Shown here piece after piece: positions 62,156-64,000 of a stretch of 64,000 nt of DNA. The DNA lies in contig CAJOMJ010000002.1 in assembly GCA_905235505.1 (NCBI GenBank), positions 1 to 64,000 of the forward strand, written 5' to 3'. Positions within the stretch are counted from its first letter, which is position 1. Every line of letters begins with the position of its first letter. The DNA is from Paludibacteraceae bacterium (GTDB taxonomy: Bacteria; Bacteroidota; Bacteroidia; Bacteroidales; Paludibacteraceae). The notes under the pieces were generated by a model. It had not been told where the DNA came from, made no database searches, and worked only from the letters and a program-made list of their open reading frames with translations. Made by a program: the position numbers and the translations under genes.

Positions 62156-63472
62156 ATGGCTAAAGCATTTCAGAAAATCTATACGCAAATCACTGCTATT
62201 ACTAAAGCCACCTGCTCCCTTAAAGCGCAAGGTGTAGGCAACGACGAACTCGCTACTGTTGATGGTAAACTCGCTCAGGTCGTCAAGATTATGGGCGATG
62301 AAGTCACTCTCCAGGTGTTTGAAGGTACCGAAGGTATCCCTACCAATGCAGAAGTGGTATTCCTCGGCAAAGCTCCTTCGCTCAAGGTAAGTGACCAACT
62401 CGCAGGGCGTTTCTTCAATGCCTACGGTGACCCTATTGACGGAGGACCGGAGATAGAAGGCGAGGAAGTGGAGATAGGCGGACCCTCGGTTAACCCCGTC
62501 AGACGCAAGCAACCTTCCGAACTGATTGCAACCGGTATAGCAGGTATCGACCTTAATAACACTCTTGTCTCAGGGCAGAAGATTCCTTTCTTTGCCGACC
62601 CTGACCAACCTTACAATCAGGTGATGGCAAACGTGGCTCTGCGTGCCGAGGCTGACAAGATTATCCTCGGTGGTATGGGTCTCACCAACGACGACTACCT
62701 CTATTTCAAAAACGTGTTCTCCAACGCAGGCGTTCTCGACCGTATCGTCTCCTTCGTGAACACTACTGAGAACCCGCCTGTAGAGCGTCTGCTGATTCCC
62801 GATATGGCTCTTACCGCTGCCGAGTATTTCGCAGTGCAGAAAAACGAGAAAGTGCTTGTGCTGCTCACCGACATGACACTCTATGCCGACGCACTCGCTA
62901 TCGTCTCCAACCGTATGGATCAGATTCCTTCCAAAGACTCTATGCCCGGCTCGCTCTATAGCGACCTCGCCAAGATATACGAGAAAGCAGTGCAGTTCCC
63001 CACCGGCGGCTCTATCACTATCATTGCCGTAACCACTCTCTCCGGTGGAGACATCACACACGCCATTCCTGACAACACAGGTTATATCACCGAAGGTCAG
63101 TTGTATCTGCGTCGTGACTCTGATATAGGTAAGGTTATCGTTGACCCCTTCCGCTCGCTCTCGCGTCTGAAACAACTTGTTGCAGGCAAGAAAACTCGCG
63201 AAGATCACCCGCAGGTCATGAACGCCGCTGTTCGTCTGTATGCAGACGCTGCCAATGCCAAGACCAAACTCGAAAACGGCTTCGACCTTACTGACTATGA
63301 CAACCGCTGCCTGCAGTTCGCTAAAGACTATTCCGAAAAGATTCTTGCTATAGATGTTAATATCAATACCACAGAGATGCTCGATGTGGCATGGAGCCTG
63401 TTCAAGAAACATTTTCGGCCGGAAGAAGTTAACATTAAACAAGAGTTGGTTGATAAATATTGGGGCAAATAA
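62156..63472 (+). CDS. atpB: V-type ATP synthase subunit B
   Basis: 438 residues, the non-catalytic nucleotide-binding subunit of the V1 head. It has no Walker A, as expected, and shows the family's FNAYGDPIDGGPEI, IATGIAGIDLNNTLVSGQKIPFFA, NTTENPPVERLLIPDMALTAAEYFA, DMTLYADALAIVSNRMDQIPSK, PGSLYSDLAKIYEKA and EGQLYLRRDSDIGKVIVDPFRSLSRL. In most Bacteroidales it is followed by D-I-K. Here D-I-K lies at 27920-30829 and an AsmA-like gene follows instead; subunits A and E are not in the window. It is read from a promoter in front of tRNA-Gly. The symbol follows V-type naming. Confidence 0.93.
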   Translation: MAKAFQKIYTQITAITKATCSLKAQGVGNDELATVDGKLAQVVKIMGDEVTLQVFEGTEGIPTNAEVVFLGKAPSLKVSDQLAGRFFNAYGDPIDGGPEIEGEEVEIGGPSVNPVRRKQPSELIATGIAGIDLNNTLVSGQKIPFFADPDQPYNQVMANVALRAEADKIILGGMGLTNDDYLYFKNVFSNAGVLDRIVSFVNTTENPPVERLLIPDMALTAAEYFAVQKNEKVLVLLTDMTLYADALAIVSNRMDQIPSKDSMPGSLYSDLAKIYEKAVQFPTGGSITIIAVTTLSGGDITHAIPDNTGYITEGQLYLRRDSDIGKVIVDPFRSLSRLKQLVAGKKTREDHPQVMNAAVRLYADAANAKTKLENGFDLTDYDNRCLQFAKDYSEKILAIDVNINTTEMLDVAWSLFKKHFRPEEVNIKQELVDKYWGK

Positions 63473-63531
63473 TTGTGCCCCTTTATTTTTAATATATCAT
63501 CTTCTTATCACTTCTAATATCAACGTAAACT

Positions 63532-64000
63532 ATGACAAAGAAAAAACGTATCATCTTATGGTCGGTTCTCGGTGGAGTTGCATTAATCCTCATAATTTGT
63601 ATTTTCTGTGCAGATGCAATAGTTACCAATATAGCCGATAAGGAACTGAAAGAGGCACTTAGTAAGAACGACAAAGTGCAACTCTCATACGACAAACTCC
63701 ATGTGCTTCTTATGTCAGGCACTGTCAGTCTCAGCAACATAGAGGCAACAATACCTTCCCCTGACACACTCTCCAAGGTTAAGGCGGAGCAAATCATAAA
63801 GATTCAAAACCTTGATATACGCGGCATCAACTGGCTCAAACTGCGTAAGAAAGAACTCAATATAATGGAGATTACTATCAAATCTCCGCAGGCACAAATC
63901 GTTCTGCCACCTAAAGAATTAAAGAAGAAAAAGAAAGACTCCAAAGCCGGACTGGAGGCTGATACTCTGCAACATGCCGATTCCACCGCTGCCAATCCAT
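63532..64000 (+). CDS. AsmA/DUF748-like envelope protein (3' partial)
   Basis: The first 156 codons of a gene cut by the window end; the frame has no stop. An N-terminal membrane anchor (MTKKKRIILWSVLGGVALILIICIFC) is followed by the start of a domain with strands LKEALSKNDKVQLSYDKLHVLLMSGTVSLSNIEATI and LDIRGINWLKLRKKELNIMEITIKSPQAQIVL, then a Lys-rich linker. This pattern (anchor, then ...v...g.v.l.ni....) is typical of AsmA/DUF748 family proteins, which span the periplasm and help move phospholipids or maintain the outer membrane. Only the N terminus is visible, so confidence is moderate. Confidence 0.65.
   Translation, partial: MTKKKRIILWSVLGGVALILIICIFCADAIVTNIADKELKEALSKNDKVQLSYDKLHVLLMSGTVSLSNIEATIPSPDTLSKVKAEQIIKIQNLDIRGINWLKLRKKELNIMEITIKSPQAQIVLPPKELKKKKKDSKAGLEADTLQHADSTAANP

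Overview
The window comes from the chromosome of a member of the Bacteroidales. At least fifteen start sites carry the Bacteroidetes promoter form, a TTG box followed 19-20 bases later by TAnnTTTG. Translation leaders are A-rich with no strong Shine-Dalgarno sequence. The gene content fits as well: BACON-domain lipoproteins, a short AMP nucleosidase, a V-type ATPase, GH3 proteins and a serine-palmitoyltransferase-like enzyme. Nothing here fixes the genus. It reads as ordinary chromosome with several accessory stretches. No phage, transposase, CRISPR array or rRNA was seen.

Layout. 1-11064 is the 3' part of a giant secreted protein built from about forty cadherin-like beta-sandwich repeats. 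11205-18683 is mainly housekeeping: SIMPL protein, AMP nucleosidase, DNA polymerase III delta, a lipoprotein, a double FGE-sulfatase protein, metK behind a SAM-II riboswitch with its own terminator, and an aquaporin. 19022-22311 pairs a BACON lipoprotein with an unusual Ser/Thr kinase-AAA+ ATPase fusion. 22402-25485 is rplM-rpsI and rpsB-tsf. A second BACON lipoprotein, a DUF2400 protein and V-ATPase subunits D-I-K follow, then a Sel1-repeat protein, fabD (with a striking 10-bp tandem-repeat leader), aspS and a holin-like membrane protein. 36725-42308 is on the minus strand: brkB, rnpB (RNase P RNA), an S41 protease, coaD, an acyltransferase and a YigZ protein.

42309-47736 is accessory. It holds a promoter followed by a strongly foldable RNA of about 200-290 nt, an outer-membrane barrel protein, a third lipoprotein of the same C-terminal family, and an AT-rich pair of membrane proteins of unknown function. 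An AAA_14/DUF4143 ATPase comes next. 48992-54408 is a five-gene set of exported proteins: a caspase-like protease, two LPP20-like paralogues (one broken by a 5-bp duplication), an LPP20/DUF4384-like protein and a transglutaminase-like protein. 54988-61951 is a six-gene lipid-type operon: two GH3 adenylating enzymes, a HAD phosphatase, a PlsC acyltransferase, a serine-palmitoyltransferase-like enzyme and an SDR. The window ends with tRNA-Gly(CCC), V-ATPase subunit B about 32 kb from its D-I-K partners, and the start of an AsmA-like protein.

Most likely places for something undescribed: the secreted caspase/transglutaminase operon, the GH3-sphingolipid-type operon, the kinase-AAA+ fusion, and the structured RNA at 42721-42917. 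Family assignments come from reading motifs by eye; no database search was run.
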